Source of the DNA: Leucobacter insecticola
GTDB taxonomy: Bacteria; Actinomycetota; Actinomycetes; Actinomycetales; Microbacteriaceae
Length of the DNA: 64,000 bases
Reading direction: 5' to 3'
NCBI RefSeq assembly: GCF_011382965.1
Contig: NZ_CP049934.1
Span: forward strand, 248,001-312,000
The translations under genes were made by a program, and so were the position numbers. How positions within the stretch are numbered: position 1 is the stretch's first letter; every line of letters starts with the position of its first letter. The notes under the pieces were generated by a model. That model did not search any database, was not told the DNA's origin, and saw nothing but the letters and a program-made list of their open reading frames with translations. Of this stretch, positions 18,841 to 29,789 are shown in pieces.

Positions 18841-19317
18841 GTGAGCCCCCGAATTGTGGCAATCGTTGGAGTAATTCTGGCGCTGTGGATGACGGCAAGC
18901 CACTGGTTGTTCGGAATCGGCGGCCCGCTCACCTGGTGGTACGTCCCCACCATCGGCGTGACCTTTGCCGCGGTGCACATCTGGCTGGCCCGCAGGATCG
19001 GGATCACCCACAAAAGGGAGCGTCGCACCGGCCGAAGCACCATCGTCACCCTGAGTCTCTCGTGGGCAAGCGCCATCGGCTTCGGCTTGACCGTGCCCAA
19101 CAGCGTGAACGGCGACCTCGTGTCGATCCTGAGCCTCGCCTCAGGCACCAGCTTCTCTGCCGAGATGTCCATCGCGCTGTGCAACCCGCTCGGCATCGTC
19201 GCCTTCACACTCGCCGGGGCGTCTCTCGTATTTGCGTATGCCGATGCTCGCGATCCCAAGCCCGAAGAAGATGAAGACTTTGACGAGACCCCTCTGGTGC
19301 CTCACCCGCTCGCTTAG
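18841..19317 (+). CDS. Membrane protein with acidic tail, unknown function
   Basis: 158 residues from the GTG at 18841, chosen because AAGGAG lies 4-5 nt before it; an upstream in-frame ATG has no ribosome-binding site. Four hydrophobic segments are visible (around 4-22, 28-46, 65-85 and 108-130), then a strongly acidic tail (PKPEEDEDFDETPLVP). No family is recognised. Its 3' end overlaps the reading frame of the disrupted PIN gene on the opposite strand. Confidence 0.72.
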   Translation: MSPRIVAIVGVILALWMTASHWLFGIGGPLTWWYVPTIGVTFAAVHIWLARRIGITHKRERRTGRSTIVTLSLSWASAIGFGLTVPNSVNGDLVSILSLASGTSFSAEMSIALCNPLGIVAFTLAGASLVFAYADARDPKPEEDEDFDETPLVPHPLA

Positions 19318-19996
19318 TTTCAGCCGCTCGCCCGTATCGTTCGCTCCCAACAGCTCGGACCGAACCCACATCCTTCACCGGGGACTGCGCCTTCGTCGCA
19401 ATGCGAGAGCACAAGACGCAGCGACTTCCACGGAACAAGAGCTTCGGCGCAATTCTCTTGCCGATAGGTAGTGGAACACTGAAGTGACCGCTGAACCGTT
19501 CAGCAAGCGCGGGAAGTTTGTCGACAACTTCGATCGCGTGTATTTGTTCTACAGAATTTGGCGTCCTGTCCCGGTTCTCAGATAAGAGCTGAAGTATCGA
19601 TGTGTACCCCCGAAACGGAAGCCTCGCGGCAAGGAACACATCGGGACGCACGACCGTAATTCCGTACTGCTCCAAATCATTTCGCCCAAAGTCTTTGATA
19701 TTCTCACTCACGATGATTCCGACATTCGCCTCGGCAGCGGTCAGCAAGTGGGGAGCGTCCTTCCCTTCCGTATCCGAGATGTGTCCGGCAGTGACGGTGG
19801 CTAGCGGATCCGGCCACCCATGCTTTATTCTGAGCTGACTGATCGGCGCGGCTGTTGAGTGCTGATGTCGTTCAGCTTCCTCCTCAGATAGTTCGCTCCA
19901 GACAACTGTGTAGTCAGCGAATTGCTACCCAATAACCAAGAGCCCTCGGACTATGGACGGGACAAGTACGTTGGCGTCGAGATAGACGCGACTCAT
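19205..19996 (-). pseudogene. PIN-domain (VapC-like) toxin gene with in-frame TAG
   Basis: From the ATG at 19996 the frame reads SRVYLDANVLVPSIVRGLL, a PIN-domain start with the first catalytic Asp. It stops at TAG (19925-19927, codon 24), then continues in the same frame through ADYTVVWSELSEEEAERHQ and GIIVSENIKDFG, which holds further PIN residues. Because the frame is unchanged on both sides, this is a point nonsense change and not an indel. The C-terminal segment (LFRGSRCVLC) resembles a small Cys-rich domain. The natural 3' end is uncertain; the frame runs to 19205, inside the convergent gene. It overlaps the stop of the upstream HTH gene (TAATG). Confidence 0.72.
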
Positions 19997-20307
19997 TAGA
20001 AATCTTCAGCGAACGAAGCCGCCAACTCGCGAACGTAAAGCGCTCGAAATCTCTCGACCTCGGACTTTGGTATGCGGTACCGATTCCCTCGACGCGACGC
20101 AGCAATCGCACCCTCGCCGATTCGCCGCATTACGGTGGATCGCGATATTTGCAGGTGTTCCGCAAACTCTTGCGGGGTGAGCGTCGGCGTTTCAGAACTC
20201 AATACGACCCTGCCGCCCCGATCAAGCGACTGCCGAATAAATTCGACAACCCTTGACTCCCAGCCAGAAGTGAGCTCAGAAACCTCGAGCGAAAGCGTGT
20301 CACTCAT
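19996..20307 (-). CDS. Excisionase-type HTH protein, probable antitoxin
   Basis: About 103 residues. LTPQEFAEHLQISRSTVMRRIGEGAIAASRRGNRYRIPKSEVERF is a MerR/excisionase-like winged HTH. Of two consecutive ATGs the second (20307) is preferred: GGAGG lies 4 nt before it but only 1 nt before the first. Its stop overlaps the ATG of the PIN gene, the usual order of an antitoxin-toxin operon. It would be expected to bind its own promoter and neutralise the PIN RNase (inference from family and layout). Confidence 0.78.
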   Translation of the reverse strand: MSDTLSLEVSELTSGWESRVVEFIRQSLDRGGRVVLSSETPTLTPQEFAEHLQISRSTVMRRIGEGAIAASRRGNRYRIPKSEVERFRALYVRELAASFAEDF

Positions 20308-20418
20308 CATACCTCCACAGCTGAGCAGTTTGGTTAGCTATATGCCCATTGTAGACACGTCAGCTCCGATGCACTAGAGAGAGCCGAACGCATCCCGCAG
20401 ACCTGCGAAGATATTGAG

Positions 20419-22794
<2,376 letters not shown>

Positions 22795-22835
22795 GGGTAG
22801 GAAACCCGTTACTCAGGTTCGCACCAGCCGCGAGC

Positions 22836-23501
22836 CTACCGCCGCTGACCCTTTGGCCGCGGGTCGGTCTCGCTGTTCGTGGACGCGACGAACACACGGG
22901 CAGGATGATCGGGAAGATCTTCCGGTACGTGCGGAAGCGAAGGGGGCCGATAGTTGGGTTGATGCTCGTCCCACATCGCCAGCCAGTCGTGAACAATAGC
23001 TTGGGTAGCTTCAGGTGTCGGCGTTGTTCTTACGCGCTCTTTGAGTGTTCTGACCGAGACCAGGTCCTTTTCGATCAGAGCAGCAACGAACGCCCGATCC
23101 TTGTCCCGGTTCGCGATCAGCTTTGCGCTGCACAGATCGTGCGCGTCAAGGCACCATCCGGTGAAGTACCCTGTGTTTTCGCTAGAAACCGGGACAAGGC
23201 GCTGTAGCTAATTCTCTGGAAGTGTCGCGGTGTGTCGGCCGACTCCCTGTGCATAGTAGCCGTGGAGCTGATGGAACGGCGAGAACTCACCGATACCGCC
23301 GTCAAGAAAGGTGGATTGTGATTCGTTTGCGTCATCAAAGATGGGGACAACGTCTGCTTCAACGGACATGGTGGATTCATCAGGCAGTTCGTATTCGTTG
23401 TACGTTCCCAGGATCGACTGAGAGCCGATGATAATGATTTGGTCTTGACCGAGGTGTTGGCAGGACGCCCGAATAATGTGTTCGAGATCAGCTAGCCGCA
23501 C
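22836..23501 (-). pseudogene. DUF6036-like nucleotidyltransferase with in-frame TAG
   Basis: From a GTG at 23501 (overlapping the upstream stop) the frame gives RLADLEHIIRASCQHLGQDQIIIIGSQSILG, then SVEADVVPIFDD, which are the GS and acidic motifs of a nucleotidyltransferase fold. The segment GEFSPFHQLHGYYAQGVGRHTATLPEN ends at TAG (23208-23210). The same frame resumes with LQRLVPVSSENTGYFTGWCLDAHDLCSAKLIANRDKDRAFVAALIE, the family's C-terminal region, to TAG at 22836. A single TGG to TAG change would explain the break. It is 221 codons in all. Such proteins often sit in toxin-antitoxin-like pairs; the partner is the gene at 23488-23820. Confidence 0.72.
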
Positions 23502-23820
23502 TGCGAACCTTCTCGAGGATCCGCAACCGTTCATCGTTAGGGAGAACACCCGCGAGAGGGGACACTTGACGGAGATCATCCCCACGCTCGCCCCCCATCA
23601 TGGCGACGCGAACCACAGCCTCCACACCCTCCGCGGCAGCTGTCTCCCACTGGTCGAGCCATCCATGAGCAAGCGTCGAACGCACCAGTCCACGCTGGAG
23701 CGCAAGATTTTCTCGGATGATGGATTGAGCTCGGGGCCAGTCCGAACGCAGGTAGGGCAGCGTTGCGCTGTGCAGATGCAAGCTCAACTCTGCCGCTCGA
23801 GTCAAGGCCTGTGGGCTCAT
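23488..23820 (-). CDS. Hypothetical partner of the nucleotidyltransferase gene
   Basis: 110 residues, mostly helical, without membrane segments (MSPQALTRAAELSLHLHSATLPYL...). I recognise no domain. Its 3' end overlaps the GTG of the DUF6036-like gene by 14 bp, which implies coupled expression, as in antitoxin-toxin operons; a role as antitoxin is inference. A TACACT box lies 7 nt before the ATG, so it is probably leaderless. Confidence 0.6.
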   Translation of the reverse strand: MSPQALTRAAELSLHLHSATLPYLRSDWPRAQSIIRENLALQRGLVRSTLAHGWLDQWETAAAEGVEAVVRVAMMGGERGDDLRQVSPLAGVLPNDERLRILEKVRSAAS

Positions 23821-23827
23821 GACTCCC

Positions 23828-23833
23828 AGTGTA
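23828..23833 (-). promoter_or_regulatory. -10 box of leaderless promoter
   Basis: TACACT, 7 nt before the ATG at 23820. Confidence 0.5.
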
Positions 23834-23926
23834 GCCGCCCAATTGGCGCAAACCCAGTGCGATCAAGGTCAAGTCCCACGGAGTGGCATAAAGCCCGGGC
23901 CCGGAAATCAGCCTCCCAAAACCAAG

Positions 23927-23965
23927 AAACCCCCGGTCTCAGATTCAGCATCTGACCGGGGTTTC
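23927..23965 (-). terminator. Intrinsic terminator after tRNA-Ser
   Basis: On the minus strand an AAACCCCGGTC stem, a 15-nt loop and GACCGGGGGTTT followed by CTT. It begins a few bases after the tRNA-Ser 3' end. Confidence 0.75.
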
Positions 23966-23971
23966 TTCACG

Positions 23972-24056
23972 CGGAGGGTAAGAGATTCGAACTCTTGAGA
24001 CGTTTCCGCCCACTTGTTTTCAAGACAAGCTCCTTCGGCCGCTCGGACAACCCTCC
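23972..24056 (-). tRNA. tRNA-Ser (TGA)
   Basis: 85 nt class II tRNA. The acceptor GGAGGGT pairs with ACCCTCC, anticodon stem CTTGT/ACAAG holds loop CTTGAAA with anticodon TGA, a long variable arm follows, and the T-loop is GTTCGAATC. CCA is not encoded. It lies 31 bp downstream of the HAD gene and in the same neighbourhood as serS. Confidence 0.94.
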
Positions 24057-24087
24057 GCGAAAGAGCATATCAAAGCATCCGACCGCG

Positions 24088-24960
24088 CTACACCAGCGAG
24101 AGTTCAGGAAAGCGTTGCCGCAGGGCCACAAGCAGGCCGTCTTCTTCGACCGATCCAGTGACACGCGCGGCCGCGGCCTGCACCTCAGGCACCGCCTGGC
24201 CCATCGCGACGGAATCGCCGTGACGCGCGGCCCAGCGCAACATATCGATATCGTTCCGCCCGTCACCCGCAGCAAACACGCGGGAGCGGTCAATATCCAG
24301 CTTCGACGCGACGACCTCGAGCGCGCTCGCCTTGGTGACACCATCCGGCGCGATATCGAGCCAGGAGGTCTGACCAATAGCGTAGGAAACATGGGTCAGG
24401 CCGAGCGACTCAACAACGCTCAAAAAGTCCTCAAGGTGGTGATCCGGCGAGACCACAACAACCCGCGATGCCTGCACACCAAGCAGTTCCTCAAACGGCA
24501 CCTTCTTCTGCTGCGAAGGCAGCGTACCGGTCGGGATCTCCTCCGTGTACAGAAATCCGCCGTCAGCCAGTTCAACGGCGAAGCGCGCACTCACCAGCTG
24601 GGTCCGGATCCTGAGCAGCGCGTCGCTCGGGTCGAAAGCCTCCACGTATTCACGCCGGTAGGCACGAGGCGCGAGCGCATCTCGCTTCAGCGTGACCGCT
24701 CCATTGCACGCGATGACCCACTCCGGCCGGATCCCGAGTCGCTCCACAACGGGAAGCGTTGCGTCGACCGACCGCCCCGTCGAGATCACGACCTCGTGAC
24801 CCATTTCGTGGAGTCCACGGATCGCGGCCTGCAACCCGGCTGAGATATATCCGGATTCGGGATCGCCGCCCGCCGTACCGAAAGCGCCGTGACTGAGCAC
24901 AGTGCCGTCCAGATCCAGCGCGATGATGTGTCGGTCCTGGGGAGCCACTCGTGCCAGCAT
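24088..24960 (-). CDS. Cof-type HAD-superfamily phosphatase
   Basis: 290 residues. IALDLDGTVLS near residue 15 is HAD motif I with the nucleophile Asp, VVISTGR is motif II, and VFAAGDGRNDIDML near 215 is motif IV. The large C2B cap between motifs is typical of the Cof subfamily, cytosolic phosphatases of sugar phosphates and flavin nucleotides. It starts 5 bp after serS on the same strand and so forms an operon with it. The substrate is not predictable. Confidence 0.87.
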   Translation of the reverse strand: MLARVAPQDRHIIALDLDGTVLSHGAFGTAGGDPESGYISAGLQAAIRGLHEMGHEVVISTGRSVDATLPVVERLGIRPEWVIACNGAVTLKRDALAPRAYRREYVEAFDPSDALLRIRTQLVSARFAVELADGGFLYTEEIPTGTLPSQQKKVPFEELLGVQASRVVVVSPDHHLEDFLSVVESLGLTHVSYAIGQTSWLDIAPDGVTKASALEVVASKLDIDRSRVFAAGDGRNDIDMLRWAARHGDSVAMGQAVPEVQAAAARVTGSVEEDGLLVALRQRFPELSLV

Positions 24961-24965
24961 GTACC

Positions 24966-26240
24966 TTACGCTTTCTGCCCGGTGGGCGTGAGGACTTCGA
25001 GCCCGCCGAGGTAGGGACGCAGTGCCTCCGGGACAACGACGCTGCCATCCGCCTGCTGATGCGTCTCGAGGATCGCGACCAGCCAGCGGGTGGTGGCGAG
25101 AGTGCCGTTGAGTGTCGCAACCGGGGCCGGCTTCCCACCCTCGGTGCGGTACCGGGTCGCGAGCCTGCGCGACTGATAGGTCGTGCAGTTGCTCGTCGAA
25201 GTGAGTTCACGGTAGGTGCCCTGCGTCGGCACCCAAGCTTCAATATCGAACTTTCGCGCGGCGCTGGATCCGAGATCCCCCGCGGCAACGTCGATGACAC
25301 GATAGTGCAGCCCGAGCGAGCGAAGCATCTCCTCCTGCCAGGAGACCAGGCGATCGTGCTCTGCCTCGGCGTCTGCCGGGTCGGTGTAGACGAACATCTC
25401 AAGCTTGTTGAACTGGTGCACGCGAAGGATGCCGCGCGTATCTTTACCGTGAGATCCAGCCTCGCTGCGGTAACAGGTCGACCACCCGGCGTAGCGAAGG
25501 GCGCCGCCGCTCAGATCAATGATCTCGTCGGCGTGGTACCCGGCCAGCGCAACCTCACTCGTGCCGGTGAGGAACAGATCCTGCTCAGGGAGGTGATACA
25601 CCTCCGAGGCGTGCTCCCCCAGGAACCCGGTGCCGTGCATGATCTCAGGCTTCACAAGGGTTGGCGTAATCAGAGGCGTAAAGCCGTGGGAGAGTGCACG
25701 ATCCAGCGCCATATTCATGAGCGCGATCTCAAGCCGGGCCCCCACACCGCGCAGGAAGTAGAACCGCGCACCAGAAACCTTGGCACCGCGCTCCATGTCG
25801 ATCGCCCCCAGCATCTCGCCGAGTTCAAGGTGATCACGCGGCTCAAAATCAAAGCTCGGCTTCTCGCCCACCTCGCGCAGGGTGACGAAGTTCTCCTCGC
25901 CGCCGCTCGGCACACCGTCGATCACGATGTTTTCGATGCGAGCGGCGATCTCCTCAAATTCGGCGTCCGCCTGCTTTGCGCTGGCCTCGGCCGCCTTGAC
26001 AGACGCCGCGAGCTCTTGCGCGTGGGCGATGAGCGCCGGCTTTTCTTCTTTTGCGGCGGTCTTCACACGCTTGCCAAACGCGTTCTGCTCTGCGCGCAAC
26101 GACTCGAACTCGGTCAGCGCGGCCCGGCGTGACGCGTCTGCCGCAAGCGCGTGGTCCACCAGCGCCTCGTCATTGCCTCTCACACGCTGCGAACGCTTAA
26201 CGGACTCGGGATCATTGCGGAGCGCTACTGGATCGATCAC
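24966..26240 (-). CDS. serS: Serine--tRNA ligase
   Basis: 424 residues, full length for bacterial SerRS. An N-terminal coiled-coil tRNA-binding arm (about 25-100, rich in Ala/Glu/Lys) precedes the class II catalytic core. [15 protein letters not shown] and FRSEAG-type motif 2 ([27 protein letters not shown]) are visible, and motif 3 sits near the C-terminus ([15 protein letters not shown]). The GTG start follows a TAAGCT box by 7 nt, so the mRNA is probably leaderless; there is no room for a T-box. It is divergent from the lipid kinase and near tRNA-Ser. Confidence 0.95.
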   Translation of the reverse strand: MIDPVALRNDPESVKRSQRVRGNDEALVDHALAADASRRAALTEFESLRAEQNAFGKRVKTAAKEEKPALIAHAQELAASVKAAEASAKQADAEFEEIAARIENIVIDGVPSGGEENFVTLREVGEKPSFDFEPRDHLELGEMLGAIDMERGAKVSGARFYFLRGVGARLEIALMNMALDRALSHGFTPLITPTLVKPEIMHGTGFLGEHASEVYHLPEQDLFLTGTSEVALAGYHADEIIDLSGGALRYAGWSTCYRSEAGSHGKDTRGILRVHQFNKLEMFVYTDPADAEAEHDRLVSWQEEMLRSLGLHYRVIDVAAGDLGSSAARKFDIEAWVPTQGTYRELTSTSNCTTYQSRRLATRYRTEGGKPAPVATLNGTLATTRWLVAILETHQQADGSVVVPEALRPYLGGLEVLTPTGQKA

Positions 26241-26247
26241 AGGAGCT

Positions 26248-26253
26248 AGCTTA
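26248..26253 (-). promoter_or_regulatory. -10 box of leaderless serS promoter
   Basis: TAAGCT, 7 nt before the GTG at 26240 on the minus strand. Confidence 0.55.
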
Positions 26254-26299
26254 CCCCGCGACCCTCTGAAAGCTGGGCCGGTTGGGGCCGGTTCGCCGC

Positions 26300-26305
26300 T
26301 ACCCT
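26300..26305 (+). promoter_or_regulatory. -10 box of leaderless lipid-kinase promoter
   Basis: TACCCT, 6 nt before the ATG at 26312. It lies back to back with the serS promoter. Confidence 0.6.
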
Positions 26306-26311
26306 GGTGAG

Positions 26312-27298
26312 ATGACGAGCACCCCGACGCGCCAGCAACCTAGCGCAGCCGTCGTGTACCACCCGCTCAAGACGGAGCTGCCGAAGCTACGCGCCGAAAT
26401 TGCCACTCAGGAACACGCTGCGGGCTGGGGTGCGACTCGCTGGTATGAGACCGCAGAAGAGGATGCCGGTCTCGGGGCGGCAAGACGCGCTCTCGCCGAC
26501 GGCGCAAGCGTGGTGATTGCGAGCGGTGGCGACGGCACTATTCGCGCGGTTGCCGAGGCGCTGCGAGGAACCGGGGTCCCGCTCGTCGTTGTTCCGCAGG
26601 GCACCGGCAATCTGCTCGCCCGGAACCTCGGTGTTCCGCTCGGCAGATTGAGCGAAGCGATCAAGGCGGCCTTCACCGGCGTAAACCGAGCGATCGATCT
26701 CGGTGTGCTCACCATCGTGAGGGAGGACGAATCGGAGGATCAGCACGTGTTTCTTGTGCTGGCGGGCATGGGCCTCGACGCTCGCACTATCTCGGCGACT
26801 CGAGCGACCCTGAAGAAACGTCTCGGCTGGCTCGCGTATGTCGACGCCGGGGTACGCACGATGCTGAATGACAAGCCGCTGCAGATCCACTTCTCGGTGG
26901 ACGGGGCCGAGATGAAATCCATCTCTGTGTTCACAGTGATGATCGGCAACTGCGGGCTGATGCCAGGTGGAGTGCTGCTCATTCCCGACGCAAAAATGGA
27001 CGACGGCTTACTTGACGTTGTTGCGTTGAAACCGCTCGGAGCATTTTCTTGGCTCAGGATCTGGAACAAGATCGGCTGGGAAAACGGCGTCTTACGGAAA
27101 TCAAAGGCTGGTCGGAAGATTATCGATCTGGTGAACGACACCCGCAATGTCACTTATGTGCAGGCCAAAAGTTACGCGGTCTCGGTGCCAACACCTGAGC
27201 CGATCCAGCTCGACGGCGACGACTTTGGTTTCGCGCTGGCCGCAAACGGACGGGTGGATCCGGGCGCGCTCATTGTGCGGGTACTGCCTGAGTGGTAG
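26312..27298 (+). CDS. Diacylglycerol kinase-family lipid kinase
   Basis: 328 residues from the ATG at 26312, selected by the -10 box 6 nt upstream; an upstream in-frame start is ignored. [16 protein letters not shown] and [14 protein letters not shown] are the two nucleotide-binding motifs of the DAGK catalytic domain, and [31 protein letters not shown] is the C-terminal signature. It phosphorylates diacylglycerol or a related lipid at the membrane surface. The adjacent serS/HAD and, across the adhesin locus, pheA and pgm look like its ancestral neighbours. Confidence 0.9.
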   Translation: MTSTPTRQQPSAAVVYHPLKTELPKLRAEIATQEHAAGWGATRWYETAEEDAGLGAARRALADGASVVIASGGDGTIRAVAEALRGTGVPLVVVPQGTGNLLARNLGVPLGRLSEAIKAAFTGVNRAIDLGVLTIVREDESEDQHVFLVLAGMGLDARTISATRATLKKRLGWLAYVDAGVRTMLNDKPLQIHFSVDGAEMKSISVFTVMIGNCGLMPGGVLLIPDAKMDDGLLDVVALKPLGAFSWLRIWNKIGWENGVLRKSKAGRKIIDLVNDTRNVTYVQAKSYAVSVPTPEPIQLDGDDFGFALAANGRVDPGALIVRVLPEW

Positions 27299-27333
27299 CT
27301 GCGCTGGCACCCGCTTCACGCCTCATTCCCGTT

Positions 27334-29301
27334 TCAGGGGGACAGCACGATCTTGTTTGCCGGGCCAAGCCGTTTGCCGTCTGCGGACTGGTATCGCACG
27401 CTCAAGACGGCGTGGTTGCTCTCCGGGTAGAGATCAAACGCCTCGCCGACAAAAAAGATTCTCATCTCATTCACGGCCTTTGACACCTCGATGGAATGGG
27501 AGATCCCGCTCTCGCCCTGGCTGAGAAGGATCGCGCGACCCGGGATCGCTGTAACGCTCAGGTCAAATACACCCTCGGTGGTCACCGTTGCCGTGCCCTC
27601 TGGCGCGAATAGCTCAAATGTTTCCTCAACCGTAGGCGATGTCCTCAACAGGAACCGGTCGCTGGCCCATACCGTGAGAGTGTTTGCGCCGACGACGGCA
27701 CCGGCATCGAGCTGCGCCTTCCAACTGCCGTCAAGCCCGACCGGCGTGCTCATCACGGTGTCATTGAGTCGCGCAATGACCGAAGACCCGGGGGTGCCTG
27801 TTCCGCTAATGGTCGGCGGGAGCGTGCCGTCCGCCGTGTCAATCGAGGTGATGGCAGGGATGAGTTCTGGCTGGGTTAACCGGAAGTCAAATTCAGTACT
27901 GCTCACCGAAGAGCGACGTCCGCTCTCGTCAACCTGGTAGGCGCGCAGCGTGTGCGATCCGAGCCTCGCAACATTTACCTCTGCACGCCAGTGTCCATTG
28001 GGCTCCGCCACGACACTTACGACACGGTTCTCAGGCGTTGCAGCAGAAAGGAACAGCGTTACTGTTGCATCAGCGAGCGCTGTACCCTCGACTGCGGCAA
28101 TCGTTGACCTCTCACCGCTGTTGCTGACGGACGTGAACTTGGGAGCCGGCGGCAGTAACACCGACTCGTCGAGCGTCATTCCCGAACCACCTGCGGCTGA
28201 GCCATTCTCGTCCGATGCAGAGCGGCCATCCTCCGTTCCTAAATCCCCCTGATCCGTGGGCGTTGTTCTATCCCCGGCGGTGTCTGGGTTAGGGGTTGCA
28301 GAACGCGGAGATACGGGGATCTCTGTCTCGGCTACGGGCGTCTGCTGGAAGTTCCCCACCGCAACAACGCCGGCCGTCAATAGGGACGCCGCAAGCACCC
28401 CGGTAACCACCTTGGTCGTTACTGACCCCCAGACGCTCACCACCGCCGGCTTCAAGATAATCTGCTCAGCGACGGCCGCATTCACAGCCTCGGGAGTCAA
28501 CGCTTTGAAGGCGAGCGGCGCTACGCTTCCGCCGGCGAGGAGGCTCGGGATCAAAGCCGACTTGAGCTGACTTGCGAGCGCACTCGCGTCTTGTGAGGCG
28601 CGCGAGCACGTCGAGCACGTTGCCAGATGGGCCTTTACTTGTTTCGCGTCTTGCGGGCGCAGCCCGCCTCGGGCGAAGGCGGGCAATCGCTCGATGGTCC
28701 TCTTACAGTCGAGGGAGCCGCCCGTCGCCCCGAGGTTCTCGGTGATCCAGGCCCGTTTGAGACCCTCTCGCGCTCGAAACACCAGTGCCGACAACGCGTT
28801 CGGGTTCAGGTGCATCTCCTCGCTCAGCTCAGCGTTGCGGGCCCCAAAGACTTCCGACTGCCACAACACGTGCTGCCAACGCTCCGGCAATGATTCAAAG
28901 GCCCGCCGCAGCATCACTTTTTCCAGACTTGCGTCGGAGAAATCCTCAACCCAATCGTGTGGCGATGGCGCATCTTCATAACCATCGATACTTACTTCGG
29001 TGGGAGCAAGCGCTCGTTTAGTGACGATATTCCTCACCGTGCTCACAAGATAGGCACGAAAGTTTGTTGTTGGACCTCCCCCGTTTCGCATCTGCCGAAA
29101 CACTTGCGCGAAAGCTTCAGCCGCGATGTCTTCATGGTCCATCTGCGTGGTAAACATACGCGCGGCGTTGAGCGCCGCCTGACGATACCGCAGCCACAAC
29201 TCCCCAAACGCAGCATCGTCGCCACCACGCACGCGTGCGAGAAGCTCGATTTCTTCTTGCCGTGCCTGATCTTTAGGCGCTCCCATACTAAGAGTGCTCA
29301 T
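27334..29301 (-). CDS. Membrane-tethered ECF sigma factor with zinc-finger anti-sigma module and Ig-like ectodomain
   Basis: 655 residues in four parts. Residues 20-95 are sigma region 2 (MDHEDIAAEAFAQVFRQM) and 130-185 are region 4 (ESLPERWQHVLWQSEVFG then an HTH). Residues 199-232 form a zinc-binding anti-sigma motif with C199, H225, C229 and C232 (HLATCSTC). A single membrane helix follows at about 295-316. After a Ser/Thr/Pro-rich linker the extracellular part has at least two Ig-like modules (for example PTISGTGTPGSSVIARLND...GSWKAQLDA). The start at 29301 has GGAG 8 nt upstream. A sigma factor tethered to the membrane with its own anti-sigma should need proteolytic release or a conformational signal. 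Divergent orientation beside the giant adhesin suggests that gene is its target (inference). Confidence 0.85.
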   Translation of the reverse strand: MSTLSMGAPKDQARQEEIELLARVRGGDDAAFGELWLRYRQAALNAARMFTTQMDHEDIAAEAFAQVFRQMRNGGGPTTNFRAYLVSTVRNIVTKRALAPTEVSIDGYEDAPSPHDWVEDFSDASLEKVMLRRAFESLPERWQHVLWQSEVFGARNAELSEEMHLNPNALSALVFRAREGLKRAWITENLGATGGSLDCKRTIERLPAFARGGLRPQDAKQVKAHLATCSTCSRASQDASALASQLKSALIPSLLAGGSVAPLAFKALTPEAVNAAVAEQIILKPAVVSVWGSVTTKVVTGVLAASLLTAGVVAVGNFQQTPVAETEIPVSPRSATPNPDTAGDRTTPTDQGDLGTEDGRSASDENGSAAGGSGMTLDESVLLPPAPKFTSVSNSGERSTIAAVEGTALADATVTLFLSAATPENRVVSVVAEPNGHWRAEVNVARLGSHTLRAYQVDESGRRSSVSSTEFDFRLTQPELIPAITSIDTADGTLPPTISGTGTPGSSVIARLNDTVMSTPVGLDGSWKAQLDAGAVVGANTLTVWASDRFLLRTSPTVEETFELFAPEGTATVTTEGVFDLSVTAIPGRAILLSQGESGISHSIEVSKAVNEMRIFFVGEAFDLYPESNHAVLSVRYQSADGKRLGPANKIVLSP

Positions 29302-29789
29302 CAGACAGACTCCGATCCCCACGGTTGCTATTCACAGATCGACCCAGCATGGATCCTGCTACAAGCCCCAGAAACATATGCGTATTTACGAATAGTCCCA
29401 CAGTCGTCCCCCAACGAATTCTGCCGCACATTGCAGCCAAGAGTCGGTATACCGCTATGACAAACTCCCAGAAAGCGCTGGTAAAGTTATGTGATGCGGT
29501 GCGTTAACTGGCCGTGCGCCTTTGCGATAAAACGCAAAGTTCGAGTTCATCCTTAACGACATCTTATCAAGATGCAAACTTGGTTGACCTTATCGCGTGA
29601 GAAGTATTTTTGCGGCGTGTCGCAAAATTCTTATTTTCCTACGTAAGATTCAGCTTCAAATTGACTCTGAATATCCGAGGCGACAAATGTCTGCCTTAGC
29701 AACTCATAGCACTTTCTTGCTGCGCGCTGCCTCCTGGCCGTGCGCATGCGCAGCAAGAAAGTGTGAAGAACGAAGGGGGCAACGTTTCA
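29302..29789. other. Divergent control region of sigma-Ig gene and adhesin
   Basis: 488 bp, more AT-rich than its surroundings. It holds no convincing gene. It contains TTTGCG-N6-CGCAAA (about 29522-29539) and the long hairpin at 29710-29763. A TTGACC with a TATTTT 15 bp on (29584-29610) is a weak promoter candidate for the adhesin; I could not recognise an ECF-type promoter. Confidence 0.5.
29710..29763 (+). promoter_or_regulatory. Leader hairpin just upstream of the adhesin start
   Basis: A perfect 16-bp inverted repeat, CACTTTCTTGCTGCGC at 29710-29725 and its complement at 29748-29763, with a 22-nt loop. It ends about 10 nt before the purine-rich GAAGGGGG ribosome-binding site. In the mRNA it would form a very stable stem just 5' of the start region. 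No U-run follows, so it is not a standard terminator; control of translation or mRNA stability is an inference. Confidence 0.65.

Noticed and set aside
26241..26311. T-box or other leader upstream of serS
   Set aside because: Only 71 bp separate serS from the divergent lipid kinase and both -10 boxes lie in it, leaving no leader.
29763..29789. GTG at 29763 as the adhesin start
   Set aside because: It lies in the right arm of the leader hairpin without a Shine-Dalgarno; GTG 29790 has GAAGGGGG upstream and a better signal peptide length.
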